Assembly (NCBI GenBank): GCA_937858255.1
Contig: CALLZQ010000701.1
Span: 1-7,412 of the forward strand
Direction of reading: 5' to 3'
Source: an uncultured Tabrizicola sp.
GTDB taxonomy: Bacteria; Pseudomonadota; Alphaproteobacteria; Rhodobacterales; Rhodobacteraceae
Length of the DNA stretch: 7,412 nucleotides
How positions within the stretch are numbered: the first letter of the stretch is position 1; every line of letters starts with the position of its first letter. The translations under genes were made by a program, and so were the position numbers. This document shows positions 1-6,187 of this stretch, in pieces. A model generated the notes under the pieces. It worked only from the letters and a program-made list of their open reading frames with translations, was not told where the DNA came from and made no database searches.

Positions 1-648
1 GGCGGTTGGCTGGTTGACCTGCGCTTTGTCACGGCATTGGCGATTTTGCCCTTTGCACAGATGCTGGACACCGGGACGGGCTATTTCCACGCCGCCTATG
101 TTTTTTTCTCGCCCGAGCCGACGCTGACCATCCTGCAAATGGGCGGGCTGACGGCGGTGATGTTGTGGCTGGCGCCCCGCCTTGCCGAGAGGGCAGCGCG
201 CCATGCCCGCACTTTGGCGATTCTCGGGTTTATCGTTGCCAATCTGTCTGCGCTGGTCGGCTCGCTGTTTGGCGATGTGGTGGGCGAGACGATTTGGGGG
301 CCGGGTTGGGGATATGACTCGGACATGAGCTTTGAGGAATGGGAGGCCGCGAGCAAAGCCTTTGCCGCCACAACTCTGGTGATCTCGGACCATGTCTATT
401 CAGTGCTGTGGGCCATTGCGCTGATCGCCGTCGCGGCATGGTCGGCGCATGGCGGCAAGCGGGTGCTGTTCAACGCCGCGCTGACCTTTGCCGGCATCCA
501 TGCCTATACCCAGCTTTTCGAGAGCTTTGCCGATGAACCCTTGGCCTATGTGATCGGCGGGTTTGCCGCGATCCCCCTCGCCTGGGGGGCGTGGCGGCTG
601 AATCGTTGGTTCCTCGCGCGTGAGGGTCAGCCAGAGCGCTTGGAATAG
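1..648 (+). CDS. Multi-pass integral membrane protein, unknown function (5' end outside window)
   Basis: The reading frame is open from base 1, so the true start lies upstream; an in-frame TTG at 37 is not needed as a start. The 215 visible residues hold about five clear hydrophobic helices (visible residues near 41-59, 71-91, 130-149, 155-173 and 181-200) plus a partial one near 10-22. A polar, acidic stretch with Trp and Gly (about 95-118, including WGPGWGYDSDMSFEEWE) sits between the second and third helices. The C-terminal tail is short and charged. I do not recognise a characterised family, catalytic motif or binding site, and assign no function. The stop is TAG at 646-648. The gene converges on the L,D-transpeptidase gene and the two coding regions share 22 bp. 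That it is a real gene rests on a long open frame with coherent membrane topology. Confidence 0.8.
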   Translation, partial: GGWLVDLRFVTALAILPFAQMLDTGTGYFHAAYVFFSPEPTLTILQMGGLTAVMLWLAPRLAERAARHARTLAILGFIVANLSALVGSLFGDVVGETIWGPGWGYDSDMSFEEWEAASKAFAATTLVISDHVYSVLWAIALIAVAAWSAHGGKRVLFNAALTFAGIHAYTQLFESFADEPLAYVIGGFAAIPLAWGAWRLNRWFLAREGQPERLE

Positions 649-1232
649 AGCGTGACCGGCGTGCCCAGCGGCACCATGTCGTAAAGCTGGGTGATATGGT
701 CATTGACCAGCCGCACGCAGCCATTCGACACGGCCGAGCCAATGGTCCAGGGGTCGGGCGTGCCATGGATGCGCAGGAAGGTATCGCCCCGCACATCGTC
801 GAAAAGATACAGCGCCCGTGCGCCCAGCGGGTTGGTGGGTCCCCCCGGCATCCCGTCGGCCCAGCGGGCATAATGCCCCGGATCGCGGGCGATCATCTCT
901 TTGGTTGGCGTCCAGCTTGGCCATTCCTTCTTGGCGCCGATATGGAAAGAGCCGGGGATATAGAGATCGCCCTTGCCGACGCCCACGATGAAACGCATCG
1001 CCTTTTTCCGCTCCAGCGTCCAGTAGAGCGAAAAGCTGTTCGGATCGACCAGCAGTTGCCCCGGCTCAAAACTGTCGCGCAGGCGTACGATGGCCGGTTG
1101 GTGTTCCGGCGGGACAACATATGTGGCGCGGTCCTGTTTCGTTGCGGCAAGCGCCGGCGCGGCAAGCACGGGGAGGATAAGGCTCGCAAGGCCACCGGCA
1201 ACAACGCCGCGACGGGTTTGGGTTTCGCGCAT
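627..1232 (-). CDS. Exported L,D-transpeptidase (YkuD/ErfK family)
   Basis: A 201-residue protein of the YkuD family. Such enzymes make 3-3 (DAP-DAP) peptidoglycan cross-links or attach proteins to DAP in the periplasm, using a catalytic Cys. Residues 1-30 form a signal peptide with a twin-arginine-like start (TRRGVV at 6-11), a hydrophobic core and an Ala-rich cleavage site (APALAA), so Tat export is plausible. The mature domain carries LVDPNSFSLYW (61-71), typical of the domain's first strands, and the active-site signature H156-G-T then S169-N-G-C172-V-R174. His156 and Cys172 are the expected catalytic pair; Asn replaces the common His in S-H-G-C, a variant seen in this family. A longer frame reaches 1328, but the ATG at 1230-1232 is chosen because a purine-rich Shine-Dalgarno lies just upstream and the signal peptide then begins properly. 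Whether it cross-links peptidoglycan or anchors a lipoprotein cannot be told from sequence. Confidence 0.92.
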   Translation of the reverse strand: MRETQTRRGVVAGGLASLILPVLAAPALAATKQDRATYVVPPEHQPAIVRLRDSFEPGQLLVDPNSFSLYWTLERKKAMRFIVGVGKGDLYIPGSFHIGAKKEWPSWTPTKEMIARDPGHYARWADGMPGGPTNPLGARALYLFDDVRGDTFLRIHGTPDPWTIGSAVSNGCVRLVNDHITQLYDMVPLGTPVTLYSKRSG

Positions 1233-1238
1233 ATCTGT

Positions 1239-1247
1239 CCCTTTCCT
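1239..1247 (-). promoter_or_regulatory. Shine-Dalgarno that fixes the L,D-transpeptidase start
   Basis: On the minus strand this reads AGGAAAGGG, six bases before the ATG at 1230-1232. It favours this start over the longer open frame that begins at 1328, whose extra 32 residues look nothing like a signal peptide. Confidence 0.7.
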
Positions 1248-1357
1248 GTAGTTTACAAACACGATGGGGCAACGCGCGGCGTGGCGCAAATGTTCCGTTT
1301 TCAATTCCGCGGGAGGCGGCCCTGCCAAGGCCCTTGCGTGGCGCAGAGGTCACTGCT

Positions 1358-1462
1358 ATGCGCGCCGTCATGTTCCTGAATCATGTCGCCAAGCGTACTA
1401 CTGCCAAGACCACCGCGGATGCGGGGGCTCTTCTGGTGTGCGCGGTCGCAAGATCGAACTGA
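1358..1462 (+). CDS. Candidate 34-residue leader peptide upstream of asd
   Basis: ATG at 1358 opens a 34-codon frame ending in TGA at 1460-1462, 76 bp before asd. A weak ribosome-binding sequence (AGAGG, 1345-1349) precedes it. The peptide contains the cluster K-R-T-T-A-K-T-T at residues 12-19, four Thr and two Lys in eight codons. Thr and Lys are end products of the pathway fed by Asd, and Thr-rich leaders are known from enteric thr operon attenuators. The stop falls eight bases before the first strong hairpin arm at 1471. Against this, the ORF is short, could be chance, and its ATG overlaps a candidate -10 (TATGCG) that would start transcription inside it. It is offered as a hypothesis only. 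Confidence 0.2.
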   Translation: MRAVMFLNHVAKRTTAKTTADAGALLVCAVARSN

Positions 1463-1533
1463 CCCACCGAAGCCCCGCCGGAGACGGACGGGGCTGATGT
1501 GAAAGATCGCCGTCCTCTCCCCAGAAAAGGAGA
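1424..1533 (+). promoter_or_regulatory. Possible RNA attenuator/translational switch in the asd leader
   Basis: Read as RNA, the segment can form a chain of mutually exclusive helices. (1) GGGGCT 1424-1429 with AGCCCC 1471-1476, extended by GGTG 1435-1438 with CACC 1465-1468. (2) AGCCCCG 1471-1477 with CGGGGCT 1489-1495. (3) GGAGA 1480-1484 plus GGACGG 1486-1491 with 1510-1520, eleven pairs with one bulged C at 1485. (4) TCTCC 1516-1520 with GGAGA 1529-1533, which is the asd Shine-Dalgarno region. Helix 2 excludes helix 1 and also helix 3, and helix 3 excludes helix 4, so the topology could switch asd translation. No T run follows helix 2, so a transcription terminator is unlikely. Pairings were found by eye without energy calculation. 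Confidence 0.3.
1527..1532 (+). promoter_or_regulatory. Shine-Dalgarno of asd
   Basis: AAGGAG lies six bases before the ATG at 1539. It decides the start: the next in-frame ATG (1578, residue 14) has no comparable site, although the Rossmann strand begins only a few residues after it. The same bases can pair with TCTCC at 1516-1520. Confidence 0.8.
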
Positions 1534-1538
1534 AGACC

Positions 1539-2594
1539 ATGCTGATCGACCTTGACCGCCCCGCCGAAGCCCGCGCCATGCCGGCACAGCCTGTCGTTGC
1601 CATTGTCGGCGCGACGGGCGCGGTTGGCGTTGAACTTTTGGGATGTCTTGAGAGCCGGAAGTTCCCGGTCAAATCCCTCCGTCTCTTGGCCTCGGCGCGG
1701 TCGGCGGGCAGACAAATGGCCTTTCGTGGACAACAGATCACGGTTGAAGAACTGACCGAGGCCAGTTTTGACGGCGTGGACATTGCCCTGTTCTCGGCAG
1801 GCTCGGGCCTGTCCAAGCGCTTTGCGCCGGTTGCCGTGCGCGCGGGTGCCGTGGTGGTGGACAATTCCAGCGCCTTTCGGATGGAAGCGCATGTGCCGCT
1901 GGTGGTGCCTGAGGTCAATGCCGATGCGATGGCGGGCCATCAGGGCGTGATCGCCAACCCCAATTGTGTCGCGGCGATTGCCACGGTGGCTTTGGCGCCG
2001 CTGGCCTTGCAGCATCGCATCAAACGGTTGAACCTTGCCACCTATCAGGCGGCTTCGGGGGCAGGTGCGGCTGCGATGGAGGAGTTGCGCCTCGCCACTG
2101 CGGCGGCATTAGCGGGTGAAAGCTATGAACCCAAGGTCTTGCCGCACCCCTATGCTTTTAACTTCTTCTCGCATAACGCCGAAATGGACCCTGAGACCGG
2201 CTATAACGGCGAGGAAACCAAGGTCGTAGCCGAGACCCGCCGCATTCTGGGCCTGCCGGATCTGCCGATCGGCATCACCTGCATCCGCGTGCCGATCCTG
2301 CGCGCACATGGGATGGCGATTTCGGTTCAATTTGATGAGGCAGTCAGCCCGGAAGAGGCCCGGTCGCTGCTAGAGGCGGCGCCGGGCATTCGCGTGGTTG
2401 ATGACCGCGCCCGCAACCATTTTCCCATGCCCTGCGAGGCCAGCGGTCAGGAAGATGTGCTGGTGGGTCGTATTCGGACCGACATCGGCGATCCTCTGGG
2501 CCGTACGCTGGCGATGTTCGTCGTGGGCGACCAGCTTTTGAAAGGCGCCGCCCAAAACGCCGTGCAGATCGCCGAGGCGCTTTTGCCGCGCTGA
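1539..2594 (+). CDS. asd: Aspartate-semialdehyde dehydrogenase
   Basis: This 351-residue enzyme makes L-aspartate 4-semialdehyde from 4-aspartyl phosphate with NADPH, the branch-point step toward lysine/DAP, threonine and methionine in the cytoplasm. The NADP-binding loop GATGAVG is at 24-30 after a hydrophobic strand. DNSSAFR (108-114) and the catalytic segment N140-P-N-C143 follow, with Cys143 the thiol that forms the acyl-enzyme. YQAASGAG (169-176) is the next family motif, then GYNGEETK (221-228), R250 and H257 in IRVPILRAHG (His257 as acid-base), and NHFPMPCEASGQEDVLVGRIR near 293-313. All key residues are present and length is normal for the family. The N-terminus has about 13 extra residues before the Rossmann strand; these are kept because of the strong ribosome-binding site. 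The gene is divergent from the L,D-transpeptidase gene and is followed by two hairpins. Confidence 0.96.
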   Translation: MLIDLDRPAEARAMPAQPVVAIVGATGAVGVELLGCLESRKFPVKSLRLLASARSAGRQMAFRGQQITVEELTEASFDGVDIALFSAGSGLSKRFAPVAVRAGAVVVDNSSAFRMEAHVPLVVPEVNADAMAGHQGVIANPNCVAAIATVALAPLALQHRIKRLNLATYQAASGAGAAAMEELRLATAAALAGESYEPKVLPHPYAFNFFSHNAEMDPETGYNGEETKVVAETRRILGLPDLPIGITCIRVPILRAHGMAISVQFDEAVSPEEARSLLEAAPGIRVVDDRARNHFPMPCEASGQEDVLVGRIRTDIGDPLGRTLAMFVVGDQLLKGAAQNAVQIAEALLPR

Positions 2595-2600
2595 TGTTGC

Positions 2601-2634
2601 CCTGACCGGCGGATTGCTCCCCCGCCCTGTCAGG
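2601..2634 (+). repeat. Hairpin directly after asd
   Basis: CCTGAC (2601-2606) pairs with GTCAGG (2629-2634), and GGCGG (2608-2612) pairs with CCGCC (2622-2626), separated by a small asymmetric internal loop. It begins six bases after the asd stop. It has no T tract and may protect the 3' end or act together with the next hairpin. Confidence 0.45.
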
Positions 2635-2638
2635 CAAA

Positions 2639-2662
2639 GGCCCCGAGGGAAACCTCGGGGCC
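2639..2662 (+). terminator. Perfect 10-bp hairpin with GAAA loop, likely asd terminator
   Basis: GGCCCCGAGG (2639-2648) and CCTCGGGGCC (2653-2662) form a perfect 10-bp stem closed by a GAAA tetraloop. The strength and position suggest a terminator or 3'-end stabiliser for asd. No T run follows (next bases GGTTCC), so intrinsic termination may be partial, with some read-through into the acetyltransferase gene 34 bp downstream. Confidence 0.55.
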
Positions 2663-2696
2663 GGTTCCGGGCGAAACCGCAGCAAGAGAAAACCCG

Positions 2697-3173
2697 ATGG
2701 ATAACTCTGAGACGCAGCTTTCTGTCCGCCGCGCGACCCGCGCCGACCTCTCTTGCCTGCTCGACCTTTATCAGCATCTCATCGCGGGGGATGAGCGACC
2801 TGAAGACCCGGTCGCCCGCGAGGCGTTTGAACGTTTTCTGGCCTATGCTGGCAGCGCGATTTTCCTCGGTGAAATCGGGGGCGTGCTGGTTGCCTCCTGC
2901 ACCCTTGTCGTGATCCCGAATCTGACACGGGGGGCGCGTCCCTATGCGCTGATCGAGAATGTCGTGACCCATGGTGATCACCGTCGGCGAGGCTATGGCC
3001 GGACTTTGCTGGATAGGGCAGTCGAGGTGGCTTGGCAGGCCGGGTGCTACAAGGTGATGTTGCTGACGGGATCGCAGGATCCGTCTACCTTGCGGTTTTA
3101 CAGCGGGGCCGGGTTCATGCAGACAAAGACCGGGTTTCAGAAACGGCGAATTGCCGCCCGCCCCGCGATCTGA
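2697..3173 (+). CDS. GNAT-family N-acetyltransferase
   Basis: A 158-residue cytoplasmic protein of the Gcn5-related fold, which moves an acetyl group from acetyl-CoA to an amine. It starts with the typical first strand and helix (LSVRRATRADLSCLLDLYQHL, about 8-28). A central strand pair IFLGEIGGVLVASCTLVVIPNL (55-76) is followed by ALIENVVTHGDHRRRGYGRTLL (84-105). There R96-R-R-G-Y-G101 is the acetyl-CoA pyrophosphate-binding motif, and E87 lies on the preceding strand where family members often carry an active-site acid. The end, LRFYSGAGF (132-140), is the classic closing motif with a Tyr near the CoA thiol. The substrate cannot be predicted. The ATG at 2697 has a weak ribosome-binding sequence (AAGAG, 2684-2688). 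Being downstream of a hairpin and upstream of a terminator, it is either read through from asd or has its own promoter, which I could not identify. Confidence 0.9.
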   Translation: MDNSETQLSVRRATRADLSCLLDLYQHLIAGDERPEDPVAREAFERFLAYAGSAIFLGEIGGVLVASCTLVVIPNLTRGARPYALIENVVTHGDHRRRGYGRTLLDRAVEVAWQAGCYKVMLLTGSQDPSTLRFYSGAGFMQTKTGFQKRRIAARPAI

Positions 3174-3184
3174 GGCCGAAAATG

Positions 3185-3216
3185 CAAAAGCCCCGGCGTT
3201 TCCACCGGGGCTTTTG
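3185..3216. terminator. Bidirectional rho-independent terminator between the GNAT gene and pnp
   Basis: CAAAAGCCCCGG (3185-3196) and CCGGGGCTTTTG (3205-3216) form a perfect 12-bp stem with an 8-base loop. The A run before and T run after give a poly-U tail on either strand. It lies 11 bp after the acetyltransferase stop and 19 bp after the pnp stop on the other strand, so it can end both convergent transcripts. Confidence 0.92.
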
Positions 3217-3235
3217 GTTTTCAATCCGGTAGGAA

Positions 3236-5377
3236 TCAGGCCTCGCTGGCCTCTTCCTTCTTCTCGACGATCTCGGCGCCGGTTTCCTGATCGACCATCT
3301 TCATGCCAAGGCGCACCTTGCCGCGGTCGTCGAAGCCAAGGAGTTTCACCTTCACTTCCTGACCTTCTTTCAGGATTTCATTCGGATGGTTCAGGCGCTT
3401 GTTGGCGATCTGGGAAACGTGGACCAGACCATCGCGCTTGCCGAAGAAGTTCACGAAGGCACCGAAATCGACCAGTTTGACGACCTTGCCGGTGTAGATG
3501 CGGCCCTCTTCCGGCTCTGCCACGATCGAATAGATCATGTCATAGGCCTTCTTGATGGCATTGGCATCGCTCGAGGCGATCTTGATCACGCCGTCGTCGT
3601 TGATGTCGACCTTGGCACCCGAGGTTTCCACGATCTCGCGGATCACCTTGCCGCCCGAGCCGATCACTTCACGGATCTTGTCGGTCGGGATCTGCATGGT
3701 CTCGATCTTGGGGGCATATTCGCTAAAGCCCTGCGGGGCCGACAGCGCCTTGGCCATCTCACCAAGGATGTGCATCCGGCCGTCTTTGGCTTGGGCCAAA
3801 GCCTGCTCCATGATTTCCGGGGTGATCCCGGCAACCTTGATGTCCATTTGCAGCGAGGTGATGCCGTTTTCGGTACCAGCCACCTTGAAGTCCATGTCGC
3901 CAAGGTGATCTTCGTCACCCAGGATGTCGGTCAGAACCGCCCACGAGCCATCGTCTTCAAGGATCAGACCCATGGCCACACCCGCGACCGGGGCTTTCAG
4001 CGGAACGCCGGCATCCATCATCGACAGCGAGCCACCGCAGACCGACGCCATCGAGGACGAGCCGTTCGATTCGGTGATCTCGGACACAACGCGGATGGTG
4101 TAGGGGAAGTCGGTCGGGGCCGGCAGCACGGCCTGAAGGGCGCGCCATGCCAGCTTGCCGTGACCGATTTCACGACGACCGGGCGAACCCACGCGGCCAA
4201 CTTCACCCACCGAATAGGGCGGGAAGTTGTAGTGCAGCAGGAAGTTCGAGCGGCTGTTGCCGTGCAGCGCGTCGATGATCTGCTCATCTTCGCCGGTGCC
4301 AAGGGTGGTCACGACCAGACCTTGGGTTTCGCCACGGGTGAACAGGGCCGAACCATGGGTGCGCGGCAGAACGCCGGTTTCGCAGACGATCGGGCGGACG
4401 GTCTTGGTGTCACGGCCGTCGATACGGGCGCCGTTCTTGACGACGTCGCCGCGCAGGATCGAGGATTCCAGCTTCTTGATTGCCGAACCAAGGTTGATGT
4501 CAGCCAGATCTTCTTCGCTCATCGCGGCCTTGATGGCATCGACAGCGGCTGAGATTGCATTGGTGCGCTCTTGCTTGTCCTTGATGGCGAAAGCGGCGCG
4601 CATCTGGGTTTCGCCAGCGGCTTTGACCTTGGCATAGAGGTCCGAGTAATCCGGCGGCGAGAAATCGAAAGGCTCTTTGGCGCAGGATTCGGCAAAGTCG
4701 ATGATCATGTCGATCACCGGCTGCATCGCCTCATGCCCGAACTTCACCGCGCCCAGCATTTCGGCTTCGGTCAGTTCATAGGCCTCGGATTCCACCATCA
4801 TCACGGCGTCTTTGGTGCCGGCAATGACCAGATCCAGACGCTGCTCGGGGTTCGAGCGCAGGTTCTGCATGTCGTCCACGCAGGGGTTCAGAACGTATTC
4901 GCCGTTCGAGAAACCAACGCGGGCCGCGCCAATCGGGCCCATGAACGGCACGCCGGAAATCGTCAGCGCGGCGCTTGCGGCGATCATGGCGACGATATCG
5001 GGCTCGTTCTCAAGGTCGTGGCTCAGCACGGTGCACATCACCAGCACTTCGTTCTTGAAGCCTTCGACGAAGAGCGGGCGGCACGGACGGTCGATCAGAC
5101 GCGAGGTGAGCGTTTCTTTCTCGCTCGGACGGGCTTCGCGCTTGAAGAAGCCGCCCGGGATTTTACCGGCGGCATAGTATTTCTCTTGGTAATGCACGGT
5201 CAGGGGGAAGAAATCCTGACCCGGCTTTGCCTGCTTGGCAAAGGTCACGTTGGCCATCACGCTGGTCTCACCCAGGGTGGCGATCACCGAACCGTCGGCC
5301 TGACGGGCAACCTTGCCCGATTCCAGTGTCAGCGTTTCATTGCCCCACTGGATCGACTTTTTCGTCACGTTGAACAT
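3236..5377 (-). CDS. pnp: Polyribonucleotide nucleotidyltransferase (PNPase)
   Basis: The 713-residue protein matches the usual PNPase length (about 711 in E. coli). It degrades RNA 3'-to-5' by phosphorolysis, giving nucleoside diphosphates, as a cytoplasmic trimer that often joins the degradosome. The first RNase PH domain (about 1-235) contains [16 protein letters not shown] (75-90) and [11 protein letters not shown] (93-103). An all-helical linker (about 236-310) follows. The second, catalytic RNase PH domain (about 311-555) contains [14 protein letters not shown] (339-352), [13 protein letters not shown] (437-449) and [10 protein letters not shown] (487-496), where Asp488 and Asp494 correspond to the E. 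coli catalytic aspartates. A KH domain (about 561-620) has the G573-S-G-G576 loop, and an S1 domain (about 622-695) carries [13 protein letters not shown] and DGLVHVSQI. The tail after S1 is short and Glu/Lys-rich. The start at 5375-5377 is supported by AAGAGGAAA (5384-5392 on the plus strand). rpsO is not adjacent. Confidence 0.98.
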   Translation of the reverse strand: MFNVTKKSIQWGNETLTLESGKVARQADGSVIATLGETSVMANVTFAKQAKPGQDFFPLTVHYQEKYYAAGKIPGGFFKREARPSEKETLTSRLIDRPCRPLFVEGFKNEVLVMCTVLSHDLENEPDIVAMIAASAALTISGVPFMGPIGAARVGFSNGEYVLNPCVDDMQNLRSNPEQRLDLVIAGTKDAVMMVESEAYELTEAEMLGAVKFGHEAMQPVIDMIIDFAESCAKEPFDFSPPDYSDLYAKVKAAGETQMRAAFAIKDKQERTNAISAAVDAIKAAMSEEDLADINLGSAIKKLESSILRGDVVKNGARIDGRDTKTVRPIVCETGVLPRTHGSALFTRGETQGLVVTTLGTGEDEQIIDALHGNSRSNFLLHYNFPPYSVGEVGRVGSPGRREIGHGKLAWRALQAVLPAPTDFPYTIRVVSEITESNGSSSMASVCGGSLSMMDAGVPLKAPVAGVAMGLILEDDGSWAVLTDILGDEDHLGDMDFKVAGTENGITSLQMDIKVAGITPEIMEQALAQAKDGRMHILGEMAKALSAPQGFSEYAPKIETMQIPTDKIREVIGSGGKVIREIVETSGAKVDINDDGVIKIASSDANAIKKAYDMIYSIVAEPEEGRIYTGKVVKLVDFGAFVNFFGKRDGLVHVSQIANKRLNHPNEILKEGQEVKVKLLGFDDRGKVRLGMKMVDQETGAEIVEKKEEASEA

Positions 5378-5512
5378 CTATCGTTTCCTCTTGGAAGCAC
5401 TCACGGCCCCTGCCGTGTCTTCCGTTCCTATGGCGGCCCCATTGCCGCCGCCCCCAATCCTTTGCATGCGCCCGGGGGCATGGGCTCACGTCACAGATGC
5501 GGGGCGCATATA
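5378..5512 (-). promoter_or_regulatory. Structured 5' leader of pnp, with a possible -10 element
   Basis: Upstream of pnp lie three short inverted repeats: CACGGC/GCCGTG with a 4-base loop (5402-5417), GGCGGC/GCCGCC with a 6-base loop (5432-5449) and CATGC/GCATG (5465-5482). On the minus strand TATATG (plus 5507-5512) is a candidate -10, but no convincing -35 is seen 17 bp further out. If transcription starts just after it, the leader is about 130 nt. In E. coli the pnp leader hairpin is the target of RNase III and PNPase autoregulation; a similar role here is inference from position only. Confidence 0.4.
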
Positions 5513-5592
5513 GGAAAACCGGCTGTTTGGGAAGTATCTTGTCACAATGTCGTACAACCGCGTCAACCCGGGCTTGGCGTGCCAAAAGCCAA

Positions 5593-5618
5593 GGGGCCGC
5601 GGGTTGAACCGCGGCCCC
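5593..5618 (-). terminator. Terminator of the cbbY-like/gph/flavin-protein transcript
   Basis: GGGGCCGCGG (5593-5602) and CCGCGGCCCC (5609-5618) form a perfect 10-bp stem with a 6-base loop, 28 bp beyond the stop of the flavin-binding protein gene. On the minus strand the stem is followed by TTGGCTTTT, a broken T run. It separates the upstream three-gene cluster from pnp. Confidence 0.75.
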
Positions 5619-5646
5619 GATAGCTGTCGCTGACGGCAGGGCAGGA

Positions 5647-6126
5647 TCAGAACGTAATCGTGCCCTGCGCCCCGGCGTCAGGCTTTTCGCCACTCACCTG
5701 CGCCTTGGCGATTTCGTAAAAGAATTTCAGCGCGCTGGTGGTTGTGACCGAAACCTCTGCCTCTTGCGGGGTAAAGCACAACAGGCAGACATCGGGGTCA
5801 TGCTTGCCGCCTTCAAACCAGGCGTCGGCCACGAAATTCCAGACCTCATCGAGTGCCTCGCGGTCGTGGCTGCGTTCCAGCGTGCCGCTGACATCGGCGT
5901 AAAGACCGGCATTATCGGCCGAGACGACCATCCGCGCGGGCCGAACGCCGCCCTCGGTCCCCCGGGCCAGATCCGTCCCCTTGGCGGTAATGAACCAGAT
6001 TTTGCCGGGGTAATCGTCATCCGTGGTCGGCGACATCGCGACCAGACGGCCCTTGCCTTCGATGCCCAGCATGGCGGTCCGCACATCTTCCATACGGTCC
6101 CAGAATTCGCTCTTCAGATCGTCCAT
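5647..6126 (-). CDS. Pyridoxamine 5'-phosphate oxidase-related protein, general stress protein 26 type
   Basis: A 159-residue protein with the split-barrel flavin-binding fold of the general stress protein 26 group. Members bind FMN or a related flavin and are not the true PdxH oxidase; their exact reactions are mostly unknown. The sequence follows the group order: an N-terminal helix (FWDRMEDVRTAML, 8-20), the strand GRLVAMSP (26-33), KIWFITAKGTDLA (42-54), ARMVVSADNAGLYADVSGTLERSHDRE (64-90), a helix with WNFVADAWFEGG (96-107) and DPDVCLLCFTPQEAEV (110-125). The last 30 residues are a helix and a flexible tail. The ATG at 6124-6126 has only a weak ribosome-binding sequence. It lies 61 bp after gph on the same strand and is probably the last gene of that transcript, ending at the hairpin at 5593-5618. 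Substrate and physiological role are unknown. Confidence 0.85.
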   Translation of the reverse strand: MDDLKSEFWDRMEDVRTAMLGIEGKGRLVAMSPTTDDDYPGKIWFITAKGTDLARGTEGGVRPARMVVSADNAGLYADVSGTLERSHDREALDEVWNFVADAWFEGGKHDPDVCLLCFTPQEAEVSVTTTSALKFFYEIAKAQVSGEKPDAGAQGTITF

Positions 6127-6187
6127 GATTCACTCTTTCAACTGACTGTCGTTGCCAGAAGAAGAGGTTTGCGGGCCTTCGGGTTCC

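Larger units (their letters stand above)
1233..1538. other. Divergent intergenic region between the L,D-transpeptidase and asd genes
   Basis: About 306 bp between two divergent starts, so it must hold promoters for both directions. Close to the transpeptidase gene is a short palindrome GTTTACAAAC (1251-1260); its overlap with TAAACT on the minus strand (1250-1255) could be a -10, but no good -35 is found at the right distance. On the plus strand TTGCGT (1334-1339) and TATGCG (1357-1362) are 17 bp apart, a weak promoter candidate for asd. The part nearest asd (1424-1533) holds the helices described separately. No protein gene of recognisable family is visible on either strand. Confidence 0.6.

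Noticed and set aside
711..767. S-N-G-C instead of S-H-G-C in the L,D-transpeptidase active site, at first sight a lost residue.
   Set aside because: The catalytic His and Cys are present, and the residue before Gly-Cys varies in this family, so it is not evidence of an inactive enzyme.
1251..1260. Palindrome GTTTACAAAC upstream of the L,D-transpeptidase as a regulator site.
   Set aside because: It is only a ten-base match with no second copy and no known operator that I can match; it is mentioned as part of the intergenic region but not claimed as a site.
696..1379. Plus-strand open frame of 227 codons opposite the L,D-transpeptidase gene.
   Set aside because: The minus-strand frame has a signal peptide and catalytic YkuD motifs; the plus-strand translation shows no domain and is Arg/Gly-rich in the manner of a shadow frame.
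1301..2015. Minus-strand open frames of 205 codons opposite asd and its leader.
   Set aside because: They overlap the well-supported asd gene and show low-complexity Arg/His-rich translations without family motifs.
2370..3224. Minus-strand open frame of 284 codons covering the end of asd and the acetyltransferase gene.
   Set aside because: It spans two real genes, the tandem hairpins and part of the terminator, and has no recognisable domain.
3386..5623. Two long plus-strand open frames (388 and 350 codons) opposite pnp and its leader.
   Set aside because: They are antisense shadows of a clearly conserved, full-length pnp in GC-rich DNA. Their translations are His/Asp/Gly-rich with no recognisable domain.
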